Source: Scalesia atractyloides
Taxonomy: Eukaryota > Streptophyta > Magnoliopsida > Asterales > Asteraceae
Assembly (NCBI GenBank): GCA_947069175.1
Contig: CAMTDV010001633.1
Span: forward strand, 56,836,102 to 56,900,101
Length of the DNA stretch: 64,000 bases
Direction: 5' to 3'
Numbering within the stretch: the first letter of the stretch is position 1; each line of letters starts with the position of its first letter. A program made the position numbers and the translations under genes. Shown here piece after piece: positions 11,274 through 24,430 of the stretch. Below the pieces are notes generated by a model. That model was not told where the DNA came from, ran no database searches, and was given only the letters and a program-made list of their open reading frames with translations.

Positions 11274-11419
11274 TGTGACAACTCGTACTTTTGACCCTAA
11301 TGATTGGAAAGAGTTACACATTTTTAAAATATTTATTATTAGTAATTTAAATAAAAAAAACTTGCGGCAAGTGAACATGTTATTTAATCGACAATCCTTG
11401 TCAAACGTATTTAATTTAG

Positions 11420-11459
<40 letters not shown>

Positions 11460-14131
11460 ATTATTTTGTAGGCATGTATGCAAAATACATTCCGAATATT
11501 CGTTCTAAGTGAATCTGGTAAAGGTATTTTTAACCGTTATAATATTTTGTTTATACAATTTTAACAAGCGGGTTCATTTTGAGCGAGAAAGTAAAACACG
11601 GTTCGTATGCGCGGGTTAAGCCCAACCCACCTACCCAAACCCTAGGTATTTAAACACCTTATTATCTTTATCTCTTCATTTTCTCATCTCTTTCAAAAAC
11701 GCTAGCCCCCATAACCTCTTTTCTTTTTCTCTACACTAAAAACACACATAACTCAAACTCGGTTACATTCAGTAGTTTTAGAGAGAGTCTCGAGGGAGAT
11801 AGGGCTCCAGTGATCACGGAAAAGGGTGTGGAGGCGTCTGGTGGTTCACGCAGCATTGGTGAGAGCCGCACTCAGTTCCGGTAGTGGCTGGGGGTGGAGA
11901 TGTTTTAGCTTTCAGATGCTGGTTCGTGGCAGAGGATCCAACTTTTGGAATTGGTTATCGAGCAGGAGCATTATTGGACGGAATTGCTGACCTAAGGCTT
12001 CGACCAGCGACGAAAATGGTGATTTAGGGCCTCGACTTGTGCTAGTAATCCATGAAACTCATTTAATTTAATCTGTTATGGTGGTCTTCCGAGGCAAGCC
12101 CCACTGCAAAACTCGCTGGAGCACCGCGGCTCAGCCGTCCCTCAATGGCGGCCGTAGTTGAGCAACAACAGTGGCAGATTCTTGATGTTTAGGGCACGAT
12201 TAGGGTAAGTATGAAGGTGTAGGGTTTCGTTTTCTTTCTTATCAGATTAGATCTAACAACTCTATGTGGACGTTTTTTCTCCCCCGTCAAGTAGTGACGG
12301 TTAGCGGTGGTGGCAGAGCCGGTGGTGTGGTTGGTGATATTTGAGGATTGAGTTTTGGTTTGCTAGGCACAAGAAAGTGGCGGGTCAAAGCTGGTCAAAC
12401 TTCGGGTCAGTGGGTCACAGACGGTCAATTGGTCAAGCACGGTTAACTTGCCAGTTCTGGTCAACGCTCGGGTCTTGGTGTCCTTGTCAGATTCGACTGA
12501 AGATGGTATTACGCTTATGTAAATAATATTTGTGTATATGTATTTGTTGTAAAAATATGTAAACTTGTGTATCGATCTGAGCTCTAGCGAACCCGACCCG
12601 ATTAATAAATTTGTATAATAATAATATATGGAAATTTAAACGAGATATTCGGTTGTAATTATACTTATACGTGAATGATAATAGATAATTTTATTCGGGA
12701 TATTATCACATTATCCGAATGAAATAAAATAAAATAAATATATAACGATAATTATTTTAACAATTATAAATGATGCGCTAGTGTGTCCTTGACTCGTTAC
12801 TATGCTATGTGTGCTATACATGTCATGTACTTTACCAGAACCTATAGAAGTCTACTTTATGTAAATTGATTGTTTATACGTATGACTATTATTCTGAAAA
12901 ACCATATTAATATATTGGACATTTTACAACGTGTGCTATTCTAATACAGATACACACTTGATAACACATTGACACGATTTTATAAATATATTTAAGTATA
13001 TATTTAATTAGTCGAGAACTAAGTTGTTCTTAAGGCATAGTACATACCTGAAACATATGTGGAATTAAACAAACTTATGATTTCTGTTTGCATCGCGGTA
13101 ATAACCTTACCATCGGGTCGCACGTCTAGCGATTCGGTAGAGCTCGATCACACGTGAAACAACTTTACTCTAGTATTGGTTACTTATGATGTGCTAATAA
13201 TATTAGGGATGTCTTGGTGAATATCGCCATGCTATGCCAGTTCGCTTCGCTAACACATAGTACTTTTGGATATAACACGCATTCTAAGGTGAGTTCACGG
13301 GCCCCTACTCTTTTAAATGTTTTTAAAACACAGGGGGAGAAAGCATGCACCATATTACGATAAAGTAATGTCATAACATTACGGTAAGGTAACGTCACAA
13401 CTGTTAGAGTTTTTGTTATATTAGTTATGGTCACAAAGTAGCATTTATCACATGTCAGTCCCCTTAAAACTTACAATGCCGTTAGTATTGGATTATAGCG
13501 AGGGAATTTTTAGTAGTACTACTGGGCCCGACAAGCCCCACTCGAGCTGGTCGCGCCAGCTAGAACGAACGTCGAAGGTCACGAGTGTAGAATTTGCCTA
13601 ACACTTAGCCATGGTTGGTGATAGACCTGGCACAACAGGGGCAGCAACGTCAGCTTCAGATCAAACCCTTTGTTGACATGACTTAGGTTAGCTACCTAAA
13701 GATATAACAAGTAATTGCTAAACACTTCAACTTACTGTTTCGGGTTTGAAACAGTGGAAATTCTTGAGAAACAACTTTCTTATAACTATAACCTAAAACC
13801 TGTGAACTCACTCATCATTATGTGTTGACACTTGTTCTTGTATGTCTTTCTTAGGTTGCTAAGGTAGCATACATCGGGACTAGGATGCATTATGGAGTCG
13901 CATTGATTTCATCAAATATTTAGACACAAATTTAAATTACATTAACTATTTTGGTTTTGTAATTGTTACGCTTCCGCAACTCAATTCTATAAACAGTATT
14001 TTCTCATTAATGAGTAAACATGAATATTTTTAAACTCATATAATGGTCGTTCAGTATGACTAATGACTGTGATCCTGGTTTGTCACGTGCCTCGTGGTAG
14101 AACTCCGCACGTGGAATTTGAGGGTGTGACA
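11274..14131 (+). repeat. Array D LTR 1
   Basis: 2858 bp, starting TGTGACAACTCG and ending GAGGGTGTGACA. It carries a (CA)n(TA)n microsatellite (11420-11459), absent in that form from LTRs 2 and 3. A TATTTAAA at 11647-11654 is a possible TATA box, followed by a C/T-rich leader. A 61-residue open frame at 12341 begins with TTG and is not a credible gene. Confidence 0.95.
11420..11459. repeat. (CA)n(TA)n microsatellite in LTR 1 of D
   Basis: ACACAC run passing directly into an ATATAT run. The corresponding site in LTRs 2 and 3 reads CATATAGATGTATATATA, so this locus has changed since duplication. Confidence 0.95.
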
Positions 14132-14134
14132 GAT

Positions 14135-14147
14135 TGGTATCAGAGCC
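14135..14147 (+). promoter_or_regulatory. Primer binding site, array D unit 1
   Basis: TGGTATCAGAGCC, a perfect initiator-Met tRNA complement, three bases after the LTR end. Confidence 0.95.
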
Positions 14148-15509
14148 AATGGTTATAGTGAACTAGGTTTGCATTAGAGAGTAGACTTAGTCTATAGCCC
14201 TAGACACTGCATTAGTCATACACCAACACGGACACTCACACATTTCATACAAGAACACTCATACATGATATGCCTACGCACATGTCATCAAAACAAACAT
14301 TGAAATTGCGGGTATGTCGACATCATCCACTTCACTCTCTACTAACGAGGAACACATCAATCTCTTTGTATCTTCATCCCTAGTGGCGACGTTCGTGGGA
14401 TCGCCAACAACCAGTATCTACTCTTGTCCAAGGTCCATGAGACGGTACCTCTGGAGGAGTTTCTCACATGACAATCATCATTACCTCTTCCTAAACCACA
14501 TAACTGAATAAATCACCGGCTTGAGCCTACCGATGGTACGATCGAGTATGGTGAGCTTCATCAAGTCCATGATTGGGATGACATCCAACATTGACACATA
14601 TCTCTTGGGAGTTGGGTTCATCGGAAATGAGTCCTTCCAACAACTAACAACGACAACACCCCAGCCCCACTAGTTTCACTTTCTTTCAACCTGAGCACGT
14701 GGGCGTCACGTGAGGCACCTTGCGTTACGGCAGACCATTGCACACATTATTGCGTAAATCCATTGACACTGAGATGTCATCATTTTATTTTCCCCGAACC
14801 CTGTTTCACATCTTTGGTTGATATACATATATTTTTTTTGGAATATGAATTGACCATGAAGTTGGAGCGCCTTGCTCATTGCATACCCGAACTCTCTTCT
14901 AACTCAAACGACTTAACAACTAATTTGCTTTTTCCAGTAACATATGTTAATGAATCAATTTCATATCTCGAAGTCATAATTTATGTGTATGTTTGTTCCA
15001 TGCGCACTTTTACATCTATAATCCATTGGATTGGATTCACATGGTGTGTTTCAACTTGAGTGAGTCCTCAGATCAATGGATTCCCAAACTGTTCTTTCTA
15101 ATATAACTTCTAGTTGATCAACGTTTGGTTGATTAACTAAGCTTTTGATGACCTTATCATTTTGACAATACTCCGTACTCGAAAATTTAATCTAAGGGAC
15201 ATTTTGACACAAGATAGGTCGAACTCGAGTGAGCATGCAAATCAACTTATCATTACGGGTGCATACGTAATAGTAATTTGCAATGCATGTGAATCCTTGT
15301 GAAACCAAGTGTGTGGATAAATTGTCCTAACCTATGAATCTCATGTTTAAAATTTCCACTATCAGTATAAGTTCTCGCAAACCACTCCGCGACTAACCGA
15401 CTAACTGGTACCATCAAACCTGTTCGGTAGTTGACAGGTGCAACTATCATATTGAAGATGTTTTCTAACATATTGAGCTATCGCGAATAAAATTCCCCAT
15501 TATCAGTAT

Positions 15510-15575
15510 CATTACTATTATTATATTTATTATTATTATTTATTATTATTATTATTATTACTATTGTTATTATCA
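15510..15575. repeat. (ATT)n microsatellite, array D unit 1
   Basis: Imperfect ATT/TTA repeats. The equivalent tract is present in unit 2 at 24366-24430. Confidence 0.9.
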
Positions 15576-17068
15576 TTTTACTTATGTAAATATCTTAGTG
15601 AAACTAAGATTCTCATCGGAACCTGTCATCATGATTGAAACCCTATCAAAAATGTAAGGTAAGCCCTTCTACTTCAGCATATAAACAAAATATGAATGGC
15701 CTCTCGTACGCTTACACTTTATCCCATTACATTTACTTGTAAAACTCCCTTTGACCCCGTTACTCTTTCACGTGGCTAATCCTCAGTCTAACCTGATTTG
15801 TATCTCAGCATATAACTCTGCATACGAATTTCCCCAAAACGATTCCATCATCTCAAGAACATTGCAAGACGGAGATGCAAGTTAGTCAACACCCCCGATG
15901 ACCTACATAATAATTTTACCTTCTATATTGCTACAATCGTTATTTCCTAAGTGAGCCTATTCCTCATCTTTTTCACTGGTCGAAATCATACCACTTAATG
16001 TGGTAGCTAATTACTTTTGTCGACGGAGACAAATCGCTCATTCCATTGTTGGGGACACACTACATCTTTGAAACTCTATGCATAGACTCCCATCAAATTT
16101 GTGCTCTAATTTAAAAGAACTCGATAAACTCTTCCTTTTGATCCTTGGTGATCACTTCTTGAACTCTAAAGATGAGGATGTATTGTAATTGTAACCTTAC
16201 CATTTTGAGCATATTTTCACGTCCTTGTAATAAAACCTCTTGGCGACGTATGTGATGCTCCTAATTCATGTACACGTTTTTGTTCAATCTTTCAAACTTG
16301 ATTGCATACATGTTCGAATAATTACACACTCAATTTCATACATGGATCTTAGTGAATCTATTCTTATTCGCATATGGACAAGCTCGACGACGATGGAGAA
16401 CGCTCCGACTAAACTGGAGCACTACGAATTCGACCAACCATTACTTCTCTACGTAATTCTTATTACATCAACACCTTCAATGTAATGCTTCCAACGACCG
16501 GTAGCGTCACTTTATGTCTATTTATATCACTTGTGTGCGACCAACTACATCCTCATCATCGAGTTTATTATTTCATCGGTGATTCCAAAACCATTATGTG
16601 AAACAGATTGATGACAACCACGTCTTGGTATGTTCTTCGCGTCTTATCTTGTTATGCTAAAATGAATATCATAGTTCTTGTCTAACCCTATTATACACTA
16701 ATCCTCACTTGGCTAAATCACACTCTACGAATGTTACACGAGGAGCAACGAGCCATACTTAAGTTCATCAAGTGCAGGAGCATAAAAATAAAATTTCTAT
16801 TTCCGTGAGGTATGCCAAGGTCAACACCATTTCCGTGTGAAAGCATCATATTTATGTGTAGCTCCATCGACCTCTTTGTTCCGTACTTACTCCTCTTTGA
16901 CTGAAAGTTGGTCACCTGCTACAACCAACAACGACATAATCAATATCAACCGAAAATTTTCCTTTCCCTCGGCATGAACGCGCAAGACACTAACATTCTG
17001 AAGTAAAAGGGGTATAAGGCCTGACTTGAGTTTTCATCTAAAAAAAAGATGATAAATTTACCTGAATC

Positions 17069-19050
17069 ACTTGTTCCAAGCAATTATTACTTCTTTCTCG
17101 AATCCTCACATACGAGGGCATCATCACTGTTCTTTGGTAGTGGTGATTGCACCATTTCTGCTATCCATTAGTGATACCATATAACAACAAATCTCTCTTG
17201 CATTCACTTTAATTACTTTCACGACAGTTACTCTGAGTGAATTCTCAGTGGTACACCCAACACACATGATCCTAGGATTTGAGTATTTTGGCCTCTAACA
17301 AACTACCTTATCACAATTCCAGTTCGGCTCACTTCATCGACCCTTGTTTATGACGTATGGCATTTATATCCATTCGGGTAATCTCAAAGTATACATTAGA
17401 TACACTTGCTTCATGAAGTGTTGGTTACTTAATATTCAGACTCGATGATAACTAAATACTACTTTGCTCAAGTCACTCAAATTCAAACGTGTTGAGCTCA
17501 CCTAAACTATATTTGTGCAACCCCCCCCCCCCCCGTGGGATACATGTTAAACACATCCGTCAATGATTACTTGTTCCAAGCAATTATTACTTCTTTCTCG
17601 AATCCTCACATACGAGGGCATCATCACTGTTCTTTGGTAGTGGTGATTGCACCATTTCTGCTATCCATTAGTGATACCATATAACAACAAATCTCTCTTG
17701 CATTCACTTTAATTACTTTCACGACAGTTACTCTGAGTGAATTCTCAGTGGTACACCCAACACACATGATCCTAGGATTTGAGTATTTTGGCCTCTAACA
17801 AACTACCTTATCACAATTCCAGTTCGGTTCACTTCATCGACCCTTGTTTATGACGTATGGCATTTATATCCATTCGGGTAATCTCAAAGTATACATTAGA
17901 TACACTTGCTTCATGAAGTGTTGGTTACTTAATATTCAGACTCCATGATAACTAAATACTACTTTGCTCAAGTCACTCAAATTCAAACGTGTTGAGCTCA
18001 CCTAAACTATATTTGTGCAACCCCCCCTGGGATACATGTTAAACACATCCGTCAATGATTACTTGTTCCAAGCAATTATTACTTCTTTCTCGAATCCTCA
18101 CATACGAGGGTATCATCACTGTTCTTTGGTAGTGGTGATTGCACCATTTCTGCTATCCATTAGTGATACCATATAACAACAAATCTCTCTTGCATTCACT
18201 TTAATTACTTTCACGACAGTTACTCTGAGTGAATTCTCAGTGGTACACCCAACACACATGATCCTAGGATTTGAGTATTTTGGCCTCTAACAAACTACCT
18301 TATCACAATTCCAGTTCGGTTCATTTCATCGACCCTTGTTTATGACGTATGGCATTTATATCCATTCGGGTAATCTCAAAGTATACATTAGATACACTTG
18401 CTTCATGAAGTGTTGGTTACTTAATATTCAGACTCCATGATAACTAAATACTACTTTGCTCAAGTCACTCAAATTCAAACGTGTTGAGCTCACCTAAACT
18501 ATATTTGTGCAACCCCCCCCCCCCGTGGGATACATGTTAAACACATCCGTCAATGATTACTTGTTCCAAGCAATTATTACTTCTTTCTCGAATCCTCACA
18601 TACGAGGGCATCATCACTGTTCTTTGGTAGTGGTGATTGCACCATTTCTGCTATCCATTAGTGATACCATATAACAACAAATCTCTCTTGCATTCACTTT
18701 AATTACTTTCACGACAGTTACTCTGAGTGAATTCTCAGTGGTACACCCAACACACATGATCCTAGGATTTGAGTATTTTGGCCTCTAACAAACTACCTTA
18801 TCACAATTCCAGTTCGGTTCACTTCATCGACCCTTGTTTATGACGTATGACATTTATATCCATTCGGGTAATCTCAAAGTATACATTAGATACACTTGCT
18901 TCATGAAGTGTTGGTTACTTAATATTCAGACTCCATGATAACTAAATACTACTTTGCTCAAGTCACTCAAATTCAAACGTGTTGAGCTCACCTAAACTAT
19001 ATTTGTGCAACCCCCCCCCGTGGGATACATGTTAAACACATCCGTCAATG
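17069..19050 (+). repeat. Four tandem copies of a ~495-bp unit
   Basis: Units begin at about 17069, 17569, 18061 and 18559 with ACTTGTTCCAAGCAATTATT and end with GTCAATGAT. They are nearly identical to one another, with a few single-base differences. Each contains a poly-C run of different length (14, 7, 12 and 9 C) after TTTGTGCAA. Unit 2 of array D has a single copy (25918-26412). The block is non-coding. Confidence 0.95.
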
Positions 19051-19732
19051 ATATACCGATGTATGACACATTGGTGTTTTAACTCTTATGAGTGCCGTTC
19101 GTGCTTAATGTAACTTGTTACCACACTCTTTATCATCGACTTCCCATTAACTAAACTTATATTTCTACTTAAGACCAAATAAATACAAAATGACATATAT
19201 AAGTGTTTTCCTGGATAGCCTAATGTAAACTCTATTCGAAATCCATATGCAAGAATTCACTTCGTACATCACGACCTTTTCAATCCATAGTGGCTTCACT
19301 AGCTAAAGTTCTGAACATTGGTGTCACCACCATGACAATAGCCATACTTAGTTACTAGGCGGTGTGCTATTCTATCTTATTCGTAAAAAGGAAACTGAAC
19401 CATAAGAATTTACTACTGTCTTGAAATTGCGTCATCTCTTTACTTTCGTGTATACTTACATTTAACCGACTCCCTGTAACATTTGATAGTCACACTTATG
19501 TGCACCTACTCTTGCTAAAATCGATTTTTTTGCTCTAACAATTGACTATTCTATACCTATATATATAATCCCTTGTAACTTGTTCGGATGAACAATCAAA
19601 TCTCTTTTGTCATCAACTGTCATCTCAATCATGTAGTTTAATTTTATCTCACTCCGTTGTACCGTCATATGTTTTGACGCTCTCTTTAGCAATGAACTTG
19701 CAACCATGGTTCTAAAACATCATAATCTAAAT

Positions 19733-19766
19733 TTTCGGGACGAAAATTCTTTCAACAAGGGGATGA
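19733..19766 (+). promoter_or_regulatory. First polypurine-like module, array D unit 1
   Basis: An imperfect inverted repeat, TTTTCGGGACGAAAA, followed by CAACAAGGGGATGA and then TGTGACACTTG. This has the layout of a chromovirus polypurine tract followed by an LTR start, yet lies about 380 bp before the real 3' LTR. The same module occurs in unit 2 near 27097-27130. Confidence 0.7.
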
Positions 19767-20110
19767 TGTGACACTTGACATTTTTAGGTTAATTCCATTA
19801 ACACAAACTCAGTTATTTCAAACATTCATTTATGCATTACACTTGATTAGGGTAATTTAAGTGTGTCAATTATTTCACAACTACTCACGTAACGGTAATT
19901 CGTGGAATTACCAAGTCACACATGGGTTTGTACCCAAACGTCGATAAACAATAGGAACAGTATTCCTGAACAACTAAATAAAATAAATTATGTGAATTTA
20001 TATGTATAAGACTTATGTGTTTATTTTTTGAACTTACATGTAACCGCGTACGTTTACGCTTAACGTGCTATTGACGAACCAATAAGTAGAGTATAGAGTA
20101 TACCTTAGCC

Positions 20111-20148
20111 TAAATTTCGAGGACGAAATTTCTGTAACATGGGGAGAA
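20111..20148 (+). promoter_or_regulatory. Polypurine tract and hairpin before LTR 2 of D
   Basis: AAATTTCGAGGACGAAATTT forms an inverted repeat with 8-bp arms and AGGA loop. It is followed by AACATGGGGAGAA immediately before the LTR start at 20149. Purine-rich tracts at this position prime plus-strand DNA synthesis. Confidence 0.85.
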
Positions 20149-22994
20149 TGTGACAACTCGTACTTTTGACCCTAATGATTGAAAGGGTTACACATTTTTT
20201 AAAATATTTATTATTAGTAATTAAAATAAAAAATACTTGTGGCGAGTGAAACATGTTATTTAATCGACAATCCTTGTCAAACGTATTTAATTTAGCACAT
20301 ATAGATGTATATATATATATATATATAATTATTTTGTAGGCATGTATGCAAAATACATTCCGAATATTCGTTCTAAGTGAATCTGGTAAAGGTATTTTTA
20401 ACCGTTATAATATTTTGTTTATACAATTTTAACAAGCGGGTTCATTTTGAGCGAGAAAGTAAAACACGGTTCGTATGCGCGGGTTAAGCCCAACCCACCT
20501 ACCCAAACCCTAGGTATTTAAACACCTTATTATCTTTATCTCTTCATTTTCTCATCTCTTTCAAAAACGCTAGCCCCCATAACCTCTTTTCTTTTTCTCT
20601 ACACTAAAAACACACATAACTCAAACTCGGTTACATTCAGTAGTTTTAGAGAGAGTCTCGAGGGAGATAGGGCTCCAGTGATCACGGAAAAGGGTGTGGA
20701 GGCGTCTGGTGGTTCACGCAGCATTGGTGAGAGCCGCACTCAGTTCCGGTAGTGGCTGGGGGTGGAGATGTTTTAGCTTTCAGATGCTGGTTCGTGGCAG
20801 AGGATCCAACTTTTGGAATTGGTTATCGAGCAGGAGCATTATTGGACGGAATCGCTGACGTAAGGCTTTGACAAGCGACGAAAATGATGATTTAGGGCCT
20901 CGACTTGTGCTAGTAATCCATGAAACTCATTTAATTTAATTTTTTATGGTGGTATTCCGAGGTAAGCCCCACTGCAGAACTCGCTGGAGCACCGCGGCTC
21001 AGCCGTCCCTCGATGGCGACCGTAGTTGAGCAACAACAGTGGCAGATTCTTGATGTTTAGGGCATGATTCGGGTAAGTGTGAAGGTGAAGGGTTTCATTT
21101 TTCTTTCTTATCAGATTAGATCTAACAACTCTATGTGGACGTTTTTTCCCCGTCAAGTAGTGACGGTTAGCGATGGTGGCAGAGCCGGTGGTGTGGTTGG
21201 TGATATTTGAGGATTGAGTTTTGGTTTGCTAGGCACAAGAAAGTGGCGGGTCAAAGCTGGTCAAACTTCGGGTCAGTGGGTCACAGACGATCAATTGGTC
21301 AAGCATGGTTAACTTGCCAGTTCTGGTCAACGCTCGGGTCTTGGTGTCCAAGTCAGATTCGACTCCAGATGGTATTACGCCTATGTAAATAATATTTGTG
21401 TATATGTATTTGTTGTAAAAATACGTACACTTGTGTATCGATCTGAGCTCTAGCGAACCCGACCCAATTAATAAATTTGTATAGTAATAATATATGGAAA
21501 TTTAAACGAGATATTCGGTTGTAATTATACTTGTACGTGTATGATAATAGATAATATTATTCGGGATATTATCACATTATCCGAATGAAATAAATGAAAA
21601 TAAGTATATAACAATAATTATTTTAACAATTATAAATGATGCTAGTGTGTCATTGACTCGTTACTATGCTATGTGTGCTATACATGTCATATACTTTACC
21701 AGAACCTATAGAAGTCTATTTTATGTAAATTGATTGTTTATATGTATGACTATTATTCCGAAAAACCATATTAATATATTGGACATTTTACAATGTGTGC
21801 TATTCTAATACAGATACACACTTGATAACACATTGACACGATTTTATAAATATATTAAGTATATATTTAATTAGTCGAGAACTAAGTTGTTCTTAAGGCA
21901 TAGTACATACATGAAACATATGTGGAATTAAACAAACTTATGATTTCTGTTTGCATCGCGGTAATAACCTTACCATCGGGTCGCACGTCTAGCGATTCGG
22001 TAGAGCTCGATCACACGTGAAACAACTTTACTCTAGTATTGGTTACTTATGATGTGCTAATAATATTAGGGATGTCTTGGTGAATATCGCCATGCTATGC
22101 CAGTTCGCTTCGCTAACACATAGTACTTTTGGATATAACACGCATTCTAAGGTGAGTTCACGGCCCCTACTCTTTTAAATGTTTTTTAAAACACACGGGG
22201 AGAAAGCATGCACCATATTACGATAAAGTAATGTCATAACGTTACGGTAAGGTAACGTCACAACTGTTAGAGTTTTTGTTATATTAGTTATGGTCACAAA
22301 GTAGCATTTATCACATGTCAGTCCCCTTAAAACTTACGATGCCGTTAGTATTGGATTATAGCGAGGGAATTTTTAGTAGTACTACTGGGCCCGACAAGCC
22401 CCACTCGAGCTGGTCGCGCCAGCTAGACCGAACGTCGAAGGTCACGAGTGTAGAATTTGCCTAACACTTAGCCATGGTTGGTGATAGACCTGGCACAACA
22501 GGGGCAACAACGTCAGCTTTGGATCGAACTCTTTGTTGACATGACTTAGGTTAGCTACCTACAGATATAACAAGTAACTGCTAAACACTTCAACTTACTG
22601 TTTCGGGTTTGAAACAGTGGAAACTCTTGAGAAACAACTTTCTTATAACTATAACCTAAAACCTGTGAACTCACTCATCATTATGTGTTGACACTTGTTC
22701 TTACATGTCTTTCTCAGGTTGCTAAGGTAGCAAACATCAGGACTAGGATGCATTATGGAGTCGCATTGATTTCATCAAATATTTAGACACAACTTTAAAT
22801 GACATTAATTATTTTAGTTTTGTAATTGTTACGCTTCCGCAACTCAATTCTATAAACAGTATTTTCTCATTAATGAGTAAACATGAATATTTTTAAACTC
22901 ATATAGTGGTCGTTCAATATGACTAATGACTGTGATCCTGGTTTGTCACGCGCCTCGCGGTAGAACTCCGCACGTGGAATTTGAGGGTGTGACA
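20149..22994 (+). repeat. Array D LTR 2 (middle)
   Basis: 2846 bp, TGTGACAACTCG to GAGGGTGTGACA. It is close to LTRs 1 and 3 with scattered substitutions. It acts both as 3' LTR of unit 1 and 5' LTR of unit 2. Possible TATA box TATTTAAA at 20515-20522. Confidence 0.95.
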
Positions 22995-22997
22995 GAT

Positions 22998-23010
22998 TGG
23001 TATCAGAGCC
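22998..23010 (+). promoter_or_regulatory. Primer binding site, array D unit 2
   Basis: TGGTATCAGAGCC, identical to the site in unit 1, three bases after the end of LTR 2. Confidence 0.95.
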
Positions 23011-24365
23011 AATGGTTATAGTTTACTAGGTTTGCATTAGAGAGTAGACTTAGTCTATAGCCTTAGACACTGCATTAGTCATACACCAACACGGACACTC
23101 ACACATTTCATACAAGAACACTCATACATGATATGCCTACGCACATGTCATCAAAACAAACATTGAAATTGCGGGTATGTCGACATCATCCACTTCACTC
23201 TCTACTGACGAGGAACACATCAATCTCTTTGTATCTTCATCCCCAGTGGCGACGTTCATGGGATCGCCAACAACCAGCATCTACTCTTGTCCGAGGTCCG
23301 TGAGACGGAGCCTCTGGAGGAGTTTCTCACATCACAATCATCTTTACCCCTTTCCTAAACCACATAACTGAATAAGTCACCGGCTTGAGCCTACCGATGG
23401 TACTATCAGGTATGGTGAGCTTCCTCAAGTCCATGATTGGGACGACATCCAACATTGTCACATATCTCTTGGGAGTTGGGTTCATCGGAAATGAGTCCTT
23501 CCAACACCTAACAACGACAACACCCCAGCCCCACTAGTTTCACTTTCTTTCAACCTGAGCACGTGGGCGTCACGTGAGGCACCTTACGTTACGGCAGACC
23601 ATTGCACACATTATTGCGTAAATCCGTTGACACTGAGATGTCATCATTTTATTTTCCCCGAACCCTGTTTCACATCTTTGGTTGATATATATATATTTTT
23701 TTTGGAAGATGAATTGACCATGAAGTTGGAGCGCCTTGCTCATTGCATACCTGAACTCTCTTCTAACTCGAACGACTTAACAACTAATTTGCTTTTTCCA
23801 GTAACATATGTTAATGAATCAGTTTCATATCTCGAAGTCATAATTTATGTGTATGTTTGTTCCATGCGCAGTTTTACATCTATAATCCATTGGATTGGAT
23901 TCACATGGTGTGTTTCAACTTGAGTGAGTCCTCAGATCAATCGATTCCCAAATTGCTCTTTCTAATATAACTTCTAGCTGCTCAACGTTTGGTTGATTAA
24001 CTAAGCTTTTGATGACCTTATCATTTTGACAATACTCTGTACTCGAAAATTTAATCTAAGGGACTTTTTGACACAAGATAGGTCGAACTCGAGTGAGCAT
24101 GCAAATCAACTTATCATTACTGGTGCACACGTAATAGTAATTTGCGATGTATGTGAATCCTTGTGATACCCAGTGTGTGGATAAATTGTCCTAACCTATG
24201 AATCTCATGTTTAAATTTTCCACTATCAGTATAACTTCTCGCAAACTACTCCGCGACTAACTGGTACCATCAAACCTGTTCGGTAGTTGACAGGTGCAAC
24301 TATCATATTGAAGATGTTTTCTAACATATTGAGCTATCGCGAATAAAATTCCCCATTATCAGTAT

Positions 24366-24430
24366 CATTACTATTATTATATTTATTATTATTATTTATT
24401 ATTATTATTATTATTACTATTGTTATTATC
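24366..24430. repeat. (ATT)n microsatellite, array D unit 2
   Basis: Imperfect ATT tract, counterpart of 15510-15575. Confidence 0.9.

Larger units (their letters stand above)
14132..20148 (+). mobile_element. Array D internal region 1, non-coding
   Basis: 6017 bp between LTRs 1 and 2. It holds the primer site (14135), short open frames (14314-14511, 14763-15059) without recognisable domains, an (ATT)n tract, four tandem copies of a ~495-bp unit (17069-19050), a first polypurine-like module near 19735-19766, an LTR-start-like segment, and the true polypurine tract at 20137. No retroviral Gag, protease, RT or integrase motif was found on either strand. Confidence 0.9.

Noticed and set aside
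12341..12526. 61-residue protein conserved three times (12341, 21207, 28558)
   Set aside because: It starts with TTG, lies inside the three LTR copies of array D, and is similar only because the LTRs are duplicates; no domain seen.
14763..15059. 98-residue protein in both internal regions of D (also 23627)
   Set aside because: Conservation follows from duplication of the whole unit; composition and absence of domains do not support coding.
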